Assembly: GCA_018676675.1 (NCBI GenBank)
Contig: JABHEG010000115.1
Location: 1-64,000 of the forward strand
Reading direction: 5' to 3'
Source of the DNA: Lentisphaerota bacterium
GTDB lineage: Bacteria > Verrucomicrobiota > Lentisphaeria > Oligosphaerales > JABHEG01
Length of the DNA: 64,000 nucleotides
The position numbers were made by a program, and so were the translations under genes. Below, in pieces: positions 41,412-51,069 of the stretch (position 1 is the stretch's first letter; every line of letters starts with the position of its first letter). Under the pieces are notes generated by a model, which was given only the letters and a program-made list of their open reading frames with translations, was not told where the DNA came from and ran no database searches.

Positions 41412-42722
41412 ATGCCCGACCTTCAGAAGCTGGCCCCCCGCCCCCCACTGGGCTGGAACAGCTACGATTGCTTCAACTGCAATGTCACCGAAGATCAGGT
41501 CCGCCAAACGGCAGACATCATGGCCCTCTATCTGAAGCCTCTCGGCTACCAGTACGTCGTGGTGGACTACTGCTGGTACTACCCGTACGTCTGTAACCAG
41601 CAATGCCCGAAGCAGCGTGAAGGCTTCCTGCCGGCCCTGTGCATCGATGAGTTCGGTCGGTATCTCCCCGCTGTGGACCGTTTCCCTTCCGCGGCAGACG
41701 GAAGTGGTTTCACCGCCCTGGCAGCCTACGTTCACTCAAAGGGCCTCAAGCTCGGAATCCATGTCATGCGCGGTATCCCGAAGGAAGCCGCCCACCGACG
41801 CCTCCCGATCCAGGGAGCTGCGGCAACAGCCGACCAGATCGCCCAGCCGGAAACGTCATGCAAATGGCTGAACCACAATTTCGGGGTCAACATGGCCAAG
41901 CCCGGAGCACAAGAATACTACGATTCGGTGTTCCGCCTCTACGCCGGTTGGGGGGTTGACTATGTCAAAGTGGACGACATGGTCCATCGCGACCCCTACC
42001 TGAAAGAAGAGATAGAGGCCGTCCACGATGCCGTTTCCCGGTGTGGGAAGCCAATGGTCCTGAGCCTTTCCGCAGGTGGGAGCAAGCTCGATGAGGAAAC
42101 TGCGCACCTGCAAGCCAACTCACATCTCTGGCGAATCTCTCAGGACATCTGGGACGACTGGAACATGCTCAAACAGCAGTTTGCCATCTGCGAGCAGTAT
42201 CAGGGCGTTGGGAGACCACACGGTTGGCCGGATGCTGACATGCTCACCATCGGCAAGCTCTCGCTGAACGCGTCTCACGGTCCCGACCGCTATTCCCTGT
42301 TCAGCGATGACGAAGCGATGACCATGCTCACCCTCTGGTGGATCTTCCGCTCACCACTGATGATTGGCGGAGACCTGCGCCAGATGCGTACAAAGGAACT
42401 GGATTGGTTCTGCAATGCCGAAGCCTTGGCAGCCAACCAGTACGGCGAGGACCCGAGACAAGTGTTCCGCACTGAACACGACGTTGCCTGGTTCTCAGAC
42501 GCGCCTGAGGCGGGGGCCAAATTCGTGGCCCTGTTCAACGTGAGTGACGAAAAACGCACCGTCGCGGTCAAGCTGGAAGACCTGGAAATCAAGGGAACGG
42601 CGAGCGTCCGGGACCTGTGGCAGAAGCGTGATCTGGCCGACTGCAGCACACAGTTCTCGGCTGAGATCGCCCCCCACGGCGCGGGCCTCTACAAGCTGAC
42701 ACCGACAGCGTTTCAGAGCTGA
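41412..42722 (+). CDS. GH27-family alpha-galactosidase-like glycosidase
   Basis: Hydrolysis of terminal alpha-D-galactosides (or alpha-N-acetylgalactosamine or isomalto residues; the family varies). The 436 residues begin with the hallmark RPPLGWNSYDCF. The nucleophile motif is YVKVDDM with Asp188 and the acid/base motif is RISQDIWDDW with Asp245. A short C-terminal beta domain follows (VAWFSDAPEAGAKFVALFN). There is no signal peptide, so it probably acts on imported oligosaccharides. AGGAGA lies eight bases before the ATG. Convergent with a beta-helix protein across a repeat array. Confidence 0.85.
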   Translation: MPDLQKLAPRPPLGWNSYDCFNCNVTEDQVRQTADIMALYLKPLGYQYVVVDYCWYYPYVCNQQCPKQREGFLPALCIDEFGRYLPAVDRFPSAADGSGFTALAAYVHSKGLKLGIHVMRGIPKEAAHRRLPIQGAAATADQIAQPETSCKWLNHNFGVNMAKPGAQEYYDSVFRLYAGWGVDYVKVDDMVHRDPYLKEEIEAVHDAVSRCGKPMVLSLSAGGSKLDEETAHLQANSHLWRISQDIWDDWNMLKQQFAICEQYQGVGRPHGWPDADMLTIGKLSLNASHGPDRYSLFSDDEAMTMLTLWWIFRSPLMIGGDLRQMRTKELDWFCNAEALAANQYGEDPRQVFRTEHDVAWFSDAPEAGAKFVALFNVSDEKRTVAVKLEDLEIKGTASVRDLWQKRDLADCSTQFSAEIAPHGAGLYKLTPTAFQS

Positions 42723-42752
42723 CTGCGCAGCACGCGGCTCGGACGGAAGGGA

Positions 42753-43053
42753 GACCGCTTACGCTGTGCGCGGCTCGGACGGAAACGCCTGTCTGTCAGA
42801 GCCCTGACCAACGGGAGGGGACCGCTTACGCTGTGCGCGGCTCGGAAGGGGAGGGGACCGCTTACGCTGTGCGCAGCTTGGCTGTGAGAGCACTTGTTTG
42901 TCAGAGCCCTGACCAACGGGAGGGGACCGCTTACGCTGTGCGCGGCTCGGAAGGGGAGGGGACCGCTTACGCTGTGCGCGGCTTGGACGGAAACGCCTGT
43001 CTGTCAGAGCCCTGACCAACGGGAGGGGACCGCTTACGCTGTGCGCGGCTCGG
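42753..43053. repeat. Composite direct-repeat array between two convergent genes
   Basis: Unit A, a 19-base perfect core GACCGCTTACGCTGTGCGC followed by GGCTCGG or a close variant, occurs six times, starting at 42753, 42820, 42856, 42925, 42961 and 43028. Unit B, 27 bases beginning TGTCAGAGCCCTGACCAACG, occurs three times, starting at 42794, 42899 and 43002. Each B runs directly into a following A. The spacing alternates 67, 36, 69, 36, 67, and the first third repeats exactly 208 bases later. Frames on both strands stay open through the array only because of the repeats. It lies between the stop codons of a GH27 gene and a beta-helix gene. Confidence 0.85.
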
Positions 43054-43082
43054 TTGGAGCAACGCGGCTCCCCTCCCGGGCC

Positions 43083-45830
43083 TCACTCACCCAGCTCTGC
43101 CAACGGAACGCGTTCGTATCTCAGATTGTCGAGGTAGAACTCAGACGTCACCGTGGCGTTGCTGACCCACACGATCGACTCGAGGCGCTGCCAACCCGCC
43201 TTGCCGAATGGCACATCCTTGAAGGTCCGCGGCTCCTTTCCGGCGACCGTCAGGGCCAACTCGAAAACGCCCTTTGCGTCGTCGCCGATCGGGCAGCGAA
43301 TCTCGACGTGCATCCACGTGTCCATGGGATAGCTGCACAATTCCGTACTCCCCGTGTTGAGCTTACCGTCCTTGAAGCGCAAGTTGGGCCCCACGCCGTA
43401 AGGACTCGCGCGGTCACGCCATTCGTGCCAGAAATGCCCGCCGGACGTCATCAGCACGTCCAGCGACGCCCGTACGGCCCCCTTGCGCCACATCAGCGAG
43501 CCGGAGAGGTGGGGCTGCCACTCTCGCTCAAGATCATCTGCGTCCTGGAATTTCAGACACTTGCCCTCGCCTGCTGGATTCGGCACGACGCGAATGCTGG
43601 CGCCCTTCTCCTCGCCGCTGGTACCGGCAAAACTGATCTTCGCACCCACATCGACCCCCTCACAGTCCTCAGCTATGAGCTTTGGATTGCGTCGACTGGT
43701 CTTGCCGCCTTTCGCGGGTTTCATACTGGCATCAAGGGGTCGGTGCACAGCGCCCTTCGGTTTGCGCGTCCACCAACTGGGACCATAGAGCCCGACTTTC
43801 GAGAAATTCTGCAGAGGCTCGATTCCGAGAAGATGGGCCGGTGATCCAGGGGACAGGCGGAAGTCGAACTTGCGGGCATTGCGGAACTTCGGATCAGCCA
43901 CCAGCGAGTTCGCATCATTGCCCTCCTCACGCCACTCCTCGAGGTCGTAGCCGGCAAACAGGAATGGCTCACCCGTGACATCCCAATACAGGTTGTTGTC
44001 AAAGGCGTAGTTCCCGTTGTTGTAGTTCTTGCCCAATGGCAGACCATTGTCGAAAATCACGATGTTCTTCTCGACCGTGAAGGACAGGTGCTTCTCCTCA
44101 CGGGACCGGATGATCTGCCCTTCCCGAGCAAACGCCAAAATGTTGTGGCGCACGATGTTGTCGCGCCCGTAGTGCTGATGGAAGCCTCCACTCTTCGTGT
44201 TGTAGACGACGTTCTTCTCCATCACGATATCCGAGCTGCCCTCATCGGTGTAGAGCCCCCAGCCCCCATAGCTGTAGGAGGCGATGTCGTGCATCACGTT
44301 GCCGCGCAGCACAGTGCCCGGTGACTTCCCCAGACAGTAGATTCCACCCATGTCGCTGAGTACGCCGTTCCCGATATGGTGGATGTGATTGTACTCGAAG
44401 ACATTGTGGTTCGCGCTCGAAGGCGCGTATCCCCAAGACCAGCCAATCGATCCCCCGCTGTAATCAAAATCGCAGATCTCATTGCGTGACACGGTGTGGT
44501 AGTTCGAACGTCCGATCCACACGCCGATGCCGGCCTTGGCAATGTGGCCGCCATCATGGATGAAGCAGTTGTCTACGAGGTTGTTCCGGCAGGCCGTGGC
44601 CTCAGTTTGCTCGGAGCGTGTCTCGCCGATCTTCACCCCCCCCGCCCCCAAGTCGTGGAGTTCGCTGCGGATCAGCGTGGTGTCACGTGTCCCTGCGGCA
44701 AACCACACGGCGTACGTCCCGACGTGAGCGACCTCGATGTCCTCGAACCGGCAGTTGACAGTCCCCTTGGTGTATATGGCCCCCGTGAGTGAGATCGCGG
44801 CCTGCCCATCGTGGCGCTGATCATAGGGAAGCACAAACGCTCCGTGCTGGAACGAGAGTCCTTGGAACACCAACCCTTCCGCCGGAAGCCCCGCGTCCGA
44901 GTCACCCTCGACCCGCAACAGCTGATCAGCCACCGGAGCGATCGGCGCAAAAGACTCGATCCTCTCACCTTTCCGTGGCTTGTAGAGACAGAGACCGGTG
45001 TGCCGATTGAGGTACCACTCCCCGGGCTCATCCAGGGCAGCGCGCACGTTCTCAATGTAGTAGCGTTGATTCTTCTCCCAGTACCCCATCGGCCATCCAC
45101 TGCCCTTGGTGAAGCGCAGCTCATGCTTGGCCTCGTCGATCGTGTCGATCCAGTGAACCGACGCCGTCCACGATTGGGACACAACCCCGGTCCCGTTGTC
45201 CATGTCCTTCCAGGCCTGAAGATCACCATCTTTGAAAAAGAAGCCGATTCGGCACTCAGGGTTGCCCCATTCCTTGCTTCTGCGCGCAGGGCGCGGGATG
45301 AACGGACCCTCGCTTCGGAAATAGCCTTCGTCAGGCTCTCTGCAGCGCCGACGGCGCTGTCCGTCCACGAACAACTGCCAGAAGAACCACTCGCCTGAAG
45401 CCACTTCAGGAACGTTGAGAGCCCACAAACCGTCCTCGGTTTCCGTCCACCCCTGGAGCACCCGTCCGCCGCTTACGATGGGCTTCTCTCCCGGGTATGC
45501 AGCCCACGTGATAGGTGCAGCCCTGGAGCCGGAATCGGCAGGGCCGAATGTCAACGGTTCCGAGATGCGGTACGTGCCTCCACGCAACAGAACGGTAATC
45601 GGTCCGGCCTGAGACAAACGACGCGCACGGACCAGTTCCTGCGCCCTTGCGATGGTCGCAACGGGCCCATCCCCATCCTTGGGTTTGGGGAGCGCTCCCG
45701 ACCACGTGTCATTGCCGTTCGGTGCAATGTAGATGTCAGCGCTGGGCTTCCGAAACCAAGCCGCCCGCGAGCTACCAAGCAGGCAGAAACCGGCCAGCAA
45801 TCCCATTGATAAATAGCGAAGTGTCCACAT
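43083..45830 (-). CDS. Exported right-handed beta-helix protein, GH141/pectate-lyase-like
   Basis: A 915-residue exported protein. The start is taken at ATG 45830 because AGGAG is nine bases upstream, whereas the ATG at 45839 touches the same AGGAG with no spacing. The leader MWTLRYLSMGLLAGFCLL ends near SRA. DIYIAPNGNDTWSG with PVATIARAQELVRARR is the standard opening of bacterial beta-helix polysaccharide enzymes. Repeated helix rungs rich in NN and N-x-I fill residues 290-610 (SRNEICDFDYSG, VFEYNHIHHIGNGV, NVVYNTKSGGFHQHYG). The C-terminal 220 residues form a jelly-roll-like domain. Catalytic residues cannot be named. Likely a polysaccharide hydrolase or lyase outside the cell. Confidence 0.75.
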   Translation of the reverse strand: MWTLRYLSMGLLAGFCLLGSSRAAWFRKPSADIYIAPNGNDTWSGALPKPKDGDGPVATIARAQELVRARRLSQAGPITVLLRGGTYRISEPLTFGPADSGSRAAPITWAAYPGEKPIVSGGRVLQGWTETEDGLWALNVPEVASGEWFFWQLFVDGQRRRRCREPDEGYFRSEGPFIPRPARRSKEWGNPECRIGFFFKDGDLQAWKDMDNGTGVVSQSWTASVHWIDTIDEAKHELRFTKGSGWPMGYWEKNQRYYIENVRAALDEPGEWYLNRHTGLCLYKPRKGERIESFAPIAPVADQLLRVEGDSDAGLPAEGLVFQGLSFQHGAFVLPYDQRHDGQAAISLTGAIYTKGTVNCRFEDIEVAHVGTYAVWFAAGTRDTTLIRSELHDLGAGGVKIGETRSEQTEATACRNNLVDNCFIHDGGHIAKAGIGVWIGRSNYHTVSRNEICDFDYSGGSIGWSWGYAPSSANHNVFEYNHIHHIGNGVLSDMGGIYCLGKSPGTVLRGNVMHDIASYSYGGWGLYTDEGSSDIVMEKNVVYNTKSGGFHQHYGRDNIVRHNILAFAREGQIIRSREEKHLSFTVEKNIVIFDNGLPLGKNYNNGNYAFDNNLYWDVTGEPFLFAGYDLEEWREEGNDANSLVADPKFRNARKFDFRLSPGSPAHLLGIEPLQNFSKVGLYGPSWWTRKPKGAVHRPLDASMKPAKGGKTSRRNPKLIAEDCEGVDVGAKISFAGTSGEEKGASIRVVPNPAGEGKCLKFQDADDLEREWQPHLSGSLMWRKGAVRASLDVLMTSGGHFWHEWRDRASPYGVGPNLRFKDGKLNTGSTELCSYPMDTWMHVEIRCPIGDDAKGVFELALTVAGKEPRTFKDVPFGKAGWQRLESIVWVSNATVTSEFYLDNLRYERVPLAELGE

Positions 45831-46095
45831 ACAGCACATCTCCTGTTCGGTTCGGTCGCATCAAGGGCGGGAATAGGTGTTACTCAATTCTCAGAGCAGA
45901 GGAGCGTAATGGACTGCACGCGACCGGATGATTCAAGGGGTGCTGCTCAGGTCACCGCCGACAGACCCATTGACTCGCTCGTGTTCCGTGATACCGTCTC
46001 ATACGGTGAGAACGCGCAGGGCTGAAGGGCCACTCACAACGCCCCAGACCTTGTGCCCGAGGATACGGGAAACTCAAGAAAAGAGGGTCTGCAGG

Positions 46096-47496
46096 ATGAA
46101 CTGTGTGGTAATCTGCTGTGACACATTCCGCCATGACATGATCGGGCATCCGACCGTGAAGACGCCGGCCCTGGACGCCTTGAGGGCCGAGGGGATTCAG
46201 TTCACCAATGCGTTCGCGGAGGGACTCCCCACGATCCAGGCTCGACGCACGTCTTTCACAGGGCTGCGCTCCTTTCCCTGGCGCCACGAGATGGGAGGCC
46301 GTGGACTGACCCCGGCGATCCCCGGCTGGCATCGCATCCCTGACGAGCAGATGACACTCTCCGAAATGCTCTTGGAAGGAGGCGTCGTTACCGGTCTGAT
46401 CGGCGACACGTACCACATGTTCAAGCCCACTCAGAACTTCACCCGCGGATTCTGTTCCTGGGATTTCATTCGCGGACAGGAAGGTGACCCTGTGCGCAGC
46501 GGCCCATTGTCAGCGGTCGATGTCTCCCCCTACCACCCCAAAGGCGAGAACGATCTCCATGCCTGGCCCACCCTCACCCAGTACCTGCTGAACATGCTGG
46601 ACCGCCATACCGAAGAAGATTACCTGACTCCCCGCGTCTTCCGCCGAGCCTGTACGTGGCTGGAAGAGAACCGCGAGAACGATCCCTGGTTTCTCTGGAT
46701 TGACTCGTTTGCCCCACATGAACGCTGGGACCCGCCGATGGAGTTCGCTGACGCCTATTGCACCACGACAGAGAGCCGGAACTACATCCAGCCGCAGCTG
46801 ATCAACCGAGCCGAACCGTCAGAGGCCGAAATCGAGAGGACAAAAGCCCTCTACCACGGCTATGTGACCTTTGTAGACAAGTGGATTGGTGTCTTCCTGG
46901 ACAAGCTCGCCGGAATGCACCTGCTCGATGATACGCTCGTGGTCTTCACCAGCGACCACGGAACAGAGCTCTGGGACAAAGACCGCTTCGGCAAAGGAGG
47001 CGACCGGCTGTACCGTTACAACACCGGGATACCGCTGATCGTCCGGCTCCCCGGTGGGCTGGACGGCGGGACGGTCCGGGAAGATTTTGTCCAGCACCAG
47101 GACCTGCTCCCCACAATCTGCGGTGCGCTTGGCGTAACGCCGCCGAATCAGAATGAACTGGACGGGCGGAACGTCTTCGCCCCTGACTCGGCCCCGCCGG
47201 AGAAGATCATCACCGCCTGGCACGCAAACGTGGGAATCAGGGACCACGCCTGGAACCTGGTACTGGATTCCACCGGCAAGACGGACCGCTGCGAACTCTA
47301 CGACCTGCAGAACGATCCCCACGAGACCCGCAACGTCGCTGCCGAAAACCCGCAGATCGTGACGCTTTACACCCAGTGTCTGGAGGACTGTCTCGGGCCA
47401 CTGCCGTACGACATCAAGCACACCGGAGATCGCCGGCAGGCCCCGCCACTGGTCGTCAACTACGCCGCCCAGTTCCGTGCGGGAGAGAACGGGTGA
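46096..47496 (+). CDS. Sulfatase-superfamily hydrolase with Thr at the formylglycine position
   Basis: A 466-residue alkaline-phosphatase-superfamily enzyme. ATG 46096 (MNCVVICCDTF) follows GCAGG and matches the domain start. A 56-residue in-frame extension upstream is not family-like. The N-terminal metal site keeps Asp9 (CCDTFR) and the C-terminal site is FTSDHGTELWDK. The activation motif, normally C/S-x-P-S-R, reads TIQAR (Thr46 to Arg50), so formylglycine cannot form. Thr is the nucleophile in nucleotide pyrophosphatase and phosphopentomutase relatives, so a phosphodiesterase or other non-sulfatase activity is possible. No signal peptide. Next gene 67 bases downstream. Confidence 0.78.
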   Translation: MNCVVICCDTFRHDMIGHPTVKTPALDALRAEGIQFTNAFAEGLPTIQARRTSFTGLRSFPWRHEMGGRGLTPAIPGWHRIPDEQMTLSEMLLEGGVVTGLIGDTYHMFKPTQNFTRGFCSWDFIRGQEGDPVRSGPLSAVDVSPYHPKGENDLHAWPTLTQYLLNMLDRHTEEDYLTPRVFRRACTWLEENRENDPWFLWIDSFAPHERWDPPMEFADAYCTTTESRNYIQPQLINRAEPSEAEIERTKALYHGYVTFVDKWIGVFLDKLAGMHLLDDTLVVFTSDHGTELWDKDRFGKGGDRLYRYNTGIPLIVRLPGGLDGGTVREDFVQHQDLLPTICGALGVTPPNQNELDGRNVFAPDSAPPEKIITAWHANVGIRDHAWNLVLDSTGKTDRCELYDLQNDPHETRNVAAENPQIVTLYTQCLEDCLGPLPYDIKHTGDRRQAPPLVVNYAAQFRAGENG

Positions 47497-47563
47497 GCAA
47501 AGGCTGAGGAACTCGCAGAGGACGAGAAACTGAGCCTGGTCCCGGCCAGCGAGGAGATTCCAC

Positions 47564-49789
47564 ATGGACCCGACCATTCGCAAGACGTTCCCTGAGCGGG
47601 AAGCAACGCTGCGGGACGGACGGACCGTAACTGTTCGCTGTCTGCGTACGGATGATGCCGAACGTCTGGCCCGGATGTACGGCGAGATCCCCATGGAAGA
47701 CATCCGTTTCTACTGTCCCCACCCTCTCGACCGTGAACACGCCGTCGAGAACGCGGGGCGGGCTGATGCCCCCGGTCGGGTCACGATCGTGGCTGTCGCA
47801 GACGCCGAGATTGTGGGCTACTGCTGGGTTCGCCGGCGTTCACCGACCGCGCTCCAGGGGCACTTCGGCATCTGCCTCCGACAGTCACACCAGAGTTGCG
47901 GCCTCGGGGGCGTCATCATGAAGCGCCTGTTCGAGATCGTCGACGCGATCGGCCCCAGCGTGGTTCAGCTGACCGTTCAACCCGCCAACTCCCGGGCAGT
48001 CAAGCTTTACCTTTCTCTGGGATTCCGCATCACCCGACGCGGGATGCGTCGGGCCATGCACGGCGTTTTCCCCGAAGAAATGCAGTTCTGGATGGAGCGC
48101 GTGAGTCCCCGGGGCACGGACCTCCACGGGCACCCGAGAGTCCACGTTGAGCCCGACGCAGGAGCCCCGGGGCAGAAGACCTTCGAGCTGCTCACCCGCT
48201 GGATTTGGGATCATAGTGGATTGGCGGCCGAGGAACGCTCGGATGGTGCCGACATCGCCCTGGCTCTCAATCCTGAACTACCACTCGAGTCATTCCGCAT
48301 CTCAGGGAATGCTCGCGGCCCGGTCCGGATTGAGGGAGCAGATCGTCGAGGCCTGATCTACGGTCTCGGTAAGTGGCTGCGTGCGTCGCAGTTCGCCCCC
48401 GGCCGGATCCAGCCGACGACGTGGCGTGGAGACTCCAAACCGGTGAACCCGGTGCGAGCCATCTACTTCGCCAGTCACTTCCACAACTGGTACCACATCG
48501 CCCCACTCGCAGAAGTGGAACGGTATGTCGAGGAGCTGGCCCTCTACGGCTGCAACTGTCTGTCAGTGTGGTTCGATCTTCATCACTACGCCGGCATGGA
48601 AGACCCCGCAGCACAGAAGATGGTGTCTCGCCTTCGTGCCATCCTTGACGCGGCAAACGGTGTGGGAATAGGCGCAAGTCTGACGATGCTGTGCAATGAG
48701 GGGTTCACAACCACTCCTGATGAACTCAAGGCCACCAACGCCGTACAGAATGGGTATCACAGAACTCCGGGCGGCTTCTACAACACCGAAGTCTGTCCCT
48801 CCAGGCCGGGAGGCATGGAGCTGATCCTGCAGAACCGCGAAGCCGTCCTCCAGGCTTTCGCGGGAATCATCTTCGACTACGTTTGGATATGGCCCTATGA
48901 TCAGGGCGGCTGCACCTGCGCAGAATGCGCTCCATGGGGAGCAGATGGATTTGTGCGCACGGCCAAACCCGTGGCCGAACTCGTCAGGCAGCACTTCCCG
49001 GATGCAAAGATCACGCTCTCAACCTGGTACTTTGACCGCTTTGTCGAAGGAGAATGGGCCGCCTTTCACCAGTGGGTCGACGACGCAAAACCCGACTGGA
49101 TCGACATCATGATGATTGATGGCTTCCGGGCGTTTCCGGAATACCCTCTGACCCACGGCGTTCCGGGGAAATTCCCAGTCGTGGGTTTCCCGGAAATCAG
49201 CATGGATGGAAACGGTCCATGGGGCGGCTACGGAGCCAACCCCCGCCCACAGCACTGGGCCGACTATTGGAGCCGCTCCGGAGCTCTCCAGATAGGCAAC
49301 TTCCCCTACTCAGAAGGAATATACGAGGACATCAACAAGTTCCTGATGCTCCAGCTCAATTGGTGGCCGGAACGAGATATCGACAACATCCTGCACGAGT
49401 ACGCCTCCGGCTGGTTCAGTGCGGACCACGCAGATGACTTGGTCCAGGCATTCCGGCTGATGGAGAAAGACGAGGGAACACGCTTCGGTGGGATCACGCA
49501 GACCGGCGAAGAGAGTGACGCGCCTCCAACGTTCAGGAACGAGGGGGGATTGCCGGAAGCCGAGCCCTGCGAGTCACTGATCAGCGACATCGACAGTCGC
49601 CTCCCCAAAGCAATCCGGGAATCCTGGCGCTGGCGCCTGATCCGCCTCCGGGCATTGATCGATGGAGAGCTCAAGAAGACGGGCATGCGGTTCAACGACG
49701 CTTTGGACGACGCATTCGCGGAGCTTGCCGAGATCTACCACGCCGATCCCCGGATCACCAGAAGCTGCGTGCTTCCGCCTCGACGTTGA
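47564..49789 (+). CDS. Fusion of GNAT acetyltransferase and glycosidase-like TIM barrel
   Basis: A 741-residue cytosolic protein with two parts. Residues about 20-185 form a GNAT fold: TVRCLRTDDAERLARM at the start, the acetyl-CoA loop QSCGLGGVIMKRLF and VQPANSRAVKLYLSLGF at the end. Residues about 205-740 resemble the GH20/GH67-type layout, with a small alpha/beta domain (VRIEGADRRGLIYGLG) and then a barrel (RAIYFASHFHNWYH, YGCNCLSVWFDLHHYAG). A CTCAECAPWG segment could bind metal. AGGAG lies eight bases before the ATG and no internal stop separates the parts. Predicted: acetylation and hydrolysis of the same sugar, substrate unknown. Confidence 0.7.
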   Translation: MDPTIRKTFPEREATLRDGRTVTVRCLRTDDAERLARMYGEIPMEDIRFYCPHPLDREHAVENAGRADAPGRVTIVAVADAEIVGYCWVRRRSPTALQGHFGICLRQSHQSCGLGGVIMKRLFEIVDAIGPSVVQLTVQPANSRAVKLYLSLGFRITRRGMRRAMHGVFPEEMQFWMERVSPRGTDLHGHPRVHVEPDAGAPGQKTFELLTRWIWDHSGLAAEERSDGADIALALNPELPLESFRISGNARGPVRIEGADRRGLIYGLGKWLRASQFAPGRIQPTTWRGDSKPVNPVRAIYFASHFHNWYHIAPLAEVERYVEELALYGCNCLSVWFDLHHYAGMEDPAAQKMVSRLRAILDAANGVGIGASLTMLCNEGFTTTPDELKATNAVQNGYHRTPGGFYNTEVCPSRPGGMELILQNREAVLQAFAGIIFDYVWIWPYDQGGCTCAECAPWGADGFVRTAKPVAELVRQHFPDAKITLSTWYFDRFVEGEWAAFHQWVDDAKPDWIDIMMIDGFRAFPEYPLTHGVPGKFPVVGFPEISMDGNGPWGGYGANPRPQHWADYWSRSGALQIGNFPYSEGIYEDINKFLMLQLNWWPERDIDNILHEYASGWFSADHADDLVQAFRLMEKDEGTRFGGITQTGEESDAPPTFRNEGGLPEAEPCESLISDIDSRLPKAIRESWRWRLIRLRALIDGELKKTGMRFNDALDDAFAELAEIYHADPRITRSCVLPPRR

Positions 49790-49794
49790 TGCCG

Positions 49795-51069
49795 CTATTC
49801 CTTGGGAACCACGCGCTTCTGTTCGGTTTGGGGAATCTCGATGAGCTGTTCCGTGAAACGCTCTTCACCGCCTTCGAAGCGGCAGCCGGCTTCTTGCGCA
49901 GCCTTCAGCAGAGCGATGTCCTCGAATGAGTACCAGACGTCCGGCTGTTCGGGCAACCCTTCCCGCAGATGCATCTCTGCCCGTCGATAGAAATTCCCTT
50001 CCACGACCACGTTGTGCACGCGATGGTAGTCCTTTCCTCGATAGACGGTCCGGCGAAGCGATACGCCGTAGTTGGGATGCAGGAGCTGAAACAGGTTCCG
50101 ACGAATACTCCCTCGCAGACACTCCACGATGGCGATGTGCCCGCCCGTCTTCCCCGTGCAGCGAAAGGTGCAACCCTCAATCGTGACCGCACGGCAACCG
50201 ACGGTCAGGTAGACTGAACTCGGGTATCCCTCCTCGATCTTGTAGCCCTGCTCCAACGTTCTGGCCATCCCATCGCACTCGAAGTAGCAGTCCGTGATCG
50301 TGACCAGCTTGGCGCCGCCAAGTCGGATGGCCGTGCTGGTCGCCCCCTCAATCCCAAAACCATGAATCCGAATGCCGTTCCCGCCTTGTACGTAGATCCC
50401 TGTGCCCACCCGCGACATGTAGCCGTCGCGCAGTGTGATGTTATTGAAGTGTGCCCTGCCATGGATCCCGTACCTGCGGCACCAGCGCACGATGACATCC
50501 GTGAAGTTGCTGCTCCAGCCTTCCGCGTAAATCCCCGTCTCTCCTCCAGCCACATAGCATCGACGCATCATGAACATGTTGTGCCACTTGATGTTGACAG
50601 TGATGGCGCCCCCGGTCACAGCGATGTCCTCGAGGATGCCCCCCGAGACGGACTCTTTGTAGGTCGGTCCGGTCCAGTCAATGGCGTTGAGTGCCTCGTC
50701 CTTCTGGGAGATCCGTGTGCAGTTCCGTCCCTGGCCCACGATGCGCAGTGCCCCGAAGCCAAAACCGCGAGTAGGGGGCGGAGGAATCTCGACTGTCTGC
50801 CGAATCGGGTAGTCGCCGGCCGGCACGAGAACACAGCAGCGACCGGAAGAGTAGGCGTCGGCCACTGCCGCCTGAAAGGCCGGTTGCCAGTCTTCGGTCT
50901 CACCGCCCGTTCCAAGCACCCGGTCCCGGTAGTCCAGGATGCTGACGGCCCCACGGCTCGCACCCCCCTGCTCTCCCCAGAACGGCAGTTTCGGCTCAGC
51001 GGCGCCACACACCACCGCAGAGCCGACGAACACCATGATCACGTTCAGAAGCGACGTCCCGTTGCGCAT
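49795..51069 (-). CDS. Exported pectin-lyase-fold protein (Pectate_lyase_3 type)
   Basis: A 424-residue exported protein. The signal peptide (SLLNVIMVFVGSAVVCGAAE, residues 5-24) is followed by GAVSILDYRDRV and an AVADAYSSGRCCVLVPAGDY segment typical of tailspike/pectate-lyase-3 domains. Beta-helix rungs continue (ILEDIAVTGGAITVN, GIYVQGGNGIRIHGFGI, AVTIEGCTFRCTG). AGGAGG stands seven bases before the ATG. It ends five bases from the end of the GNAT fusion gene on the other strand. The catalytic residues and substrate are not evident, but a polysaccharide depolymerase is likely. Confidence 0.72.
   Translation of the reverse strand: MRNGTSLLNVIMVFVGSAVVCGAAEPKLPFWGEQGGASRGAVSILDYRDRVLGTGGETEDWQPAFQAAVADAYSSGRCCVLVPAGDYPIRQTVEIPPPPTRGFGFGALRIVGQGRNCTRISQKDEALNAIDWTGPTYKESVSGGILEDIAVTGGAITVNIKWHNMFMMRRCYVAGGETGIYAEGWSSNFTDVIVRWCRRYGIHGRAHFNNITLRDGYMSRVGTGIYVQGGNGIRIHGFGIEGATSTAIRLGGAKLVTITDCYFECDGMARTLEQGYKIEEGYPSSVYLTVGCRAVTIEGCTFRCTGKTGGHIAIVECLRGSIRRNLFQLLHPNYGVSLRRTVYRGKDYHRVHNVVVEGNFYRRAEMHLREGLPEQPDVWYSFEDIALLKAAQEAGCRFEGGEERFTEQLIEIPQTEQKRVVPKE

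Noticed and set aside
42713-43019. Repetitive frames (RAQRKRSPP-like) on both strands across the array
   Set aside because: The frames stay open only because the DNA repeats are multiples that keep the frame. There is no ribosome binding site or domain.
42753-43053. A CRISPR array
   Set aside because: The spacers are not unique: the same 27-base B unit and short GGAAGGGGAG-type links recur. The spacing alternates between 36 and about 67, and no cas genes are near.
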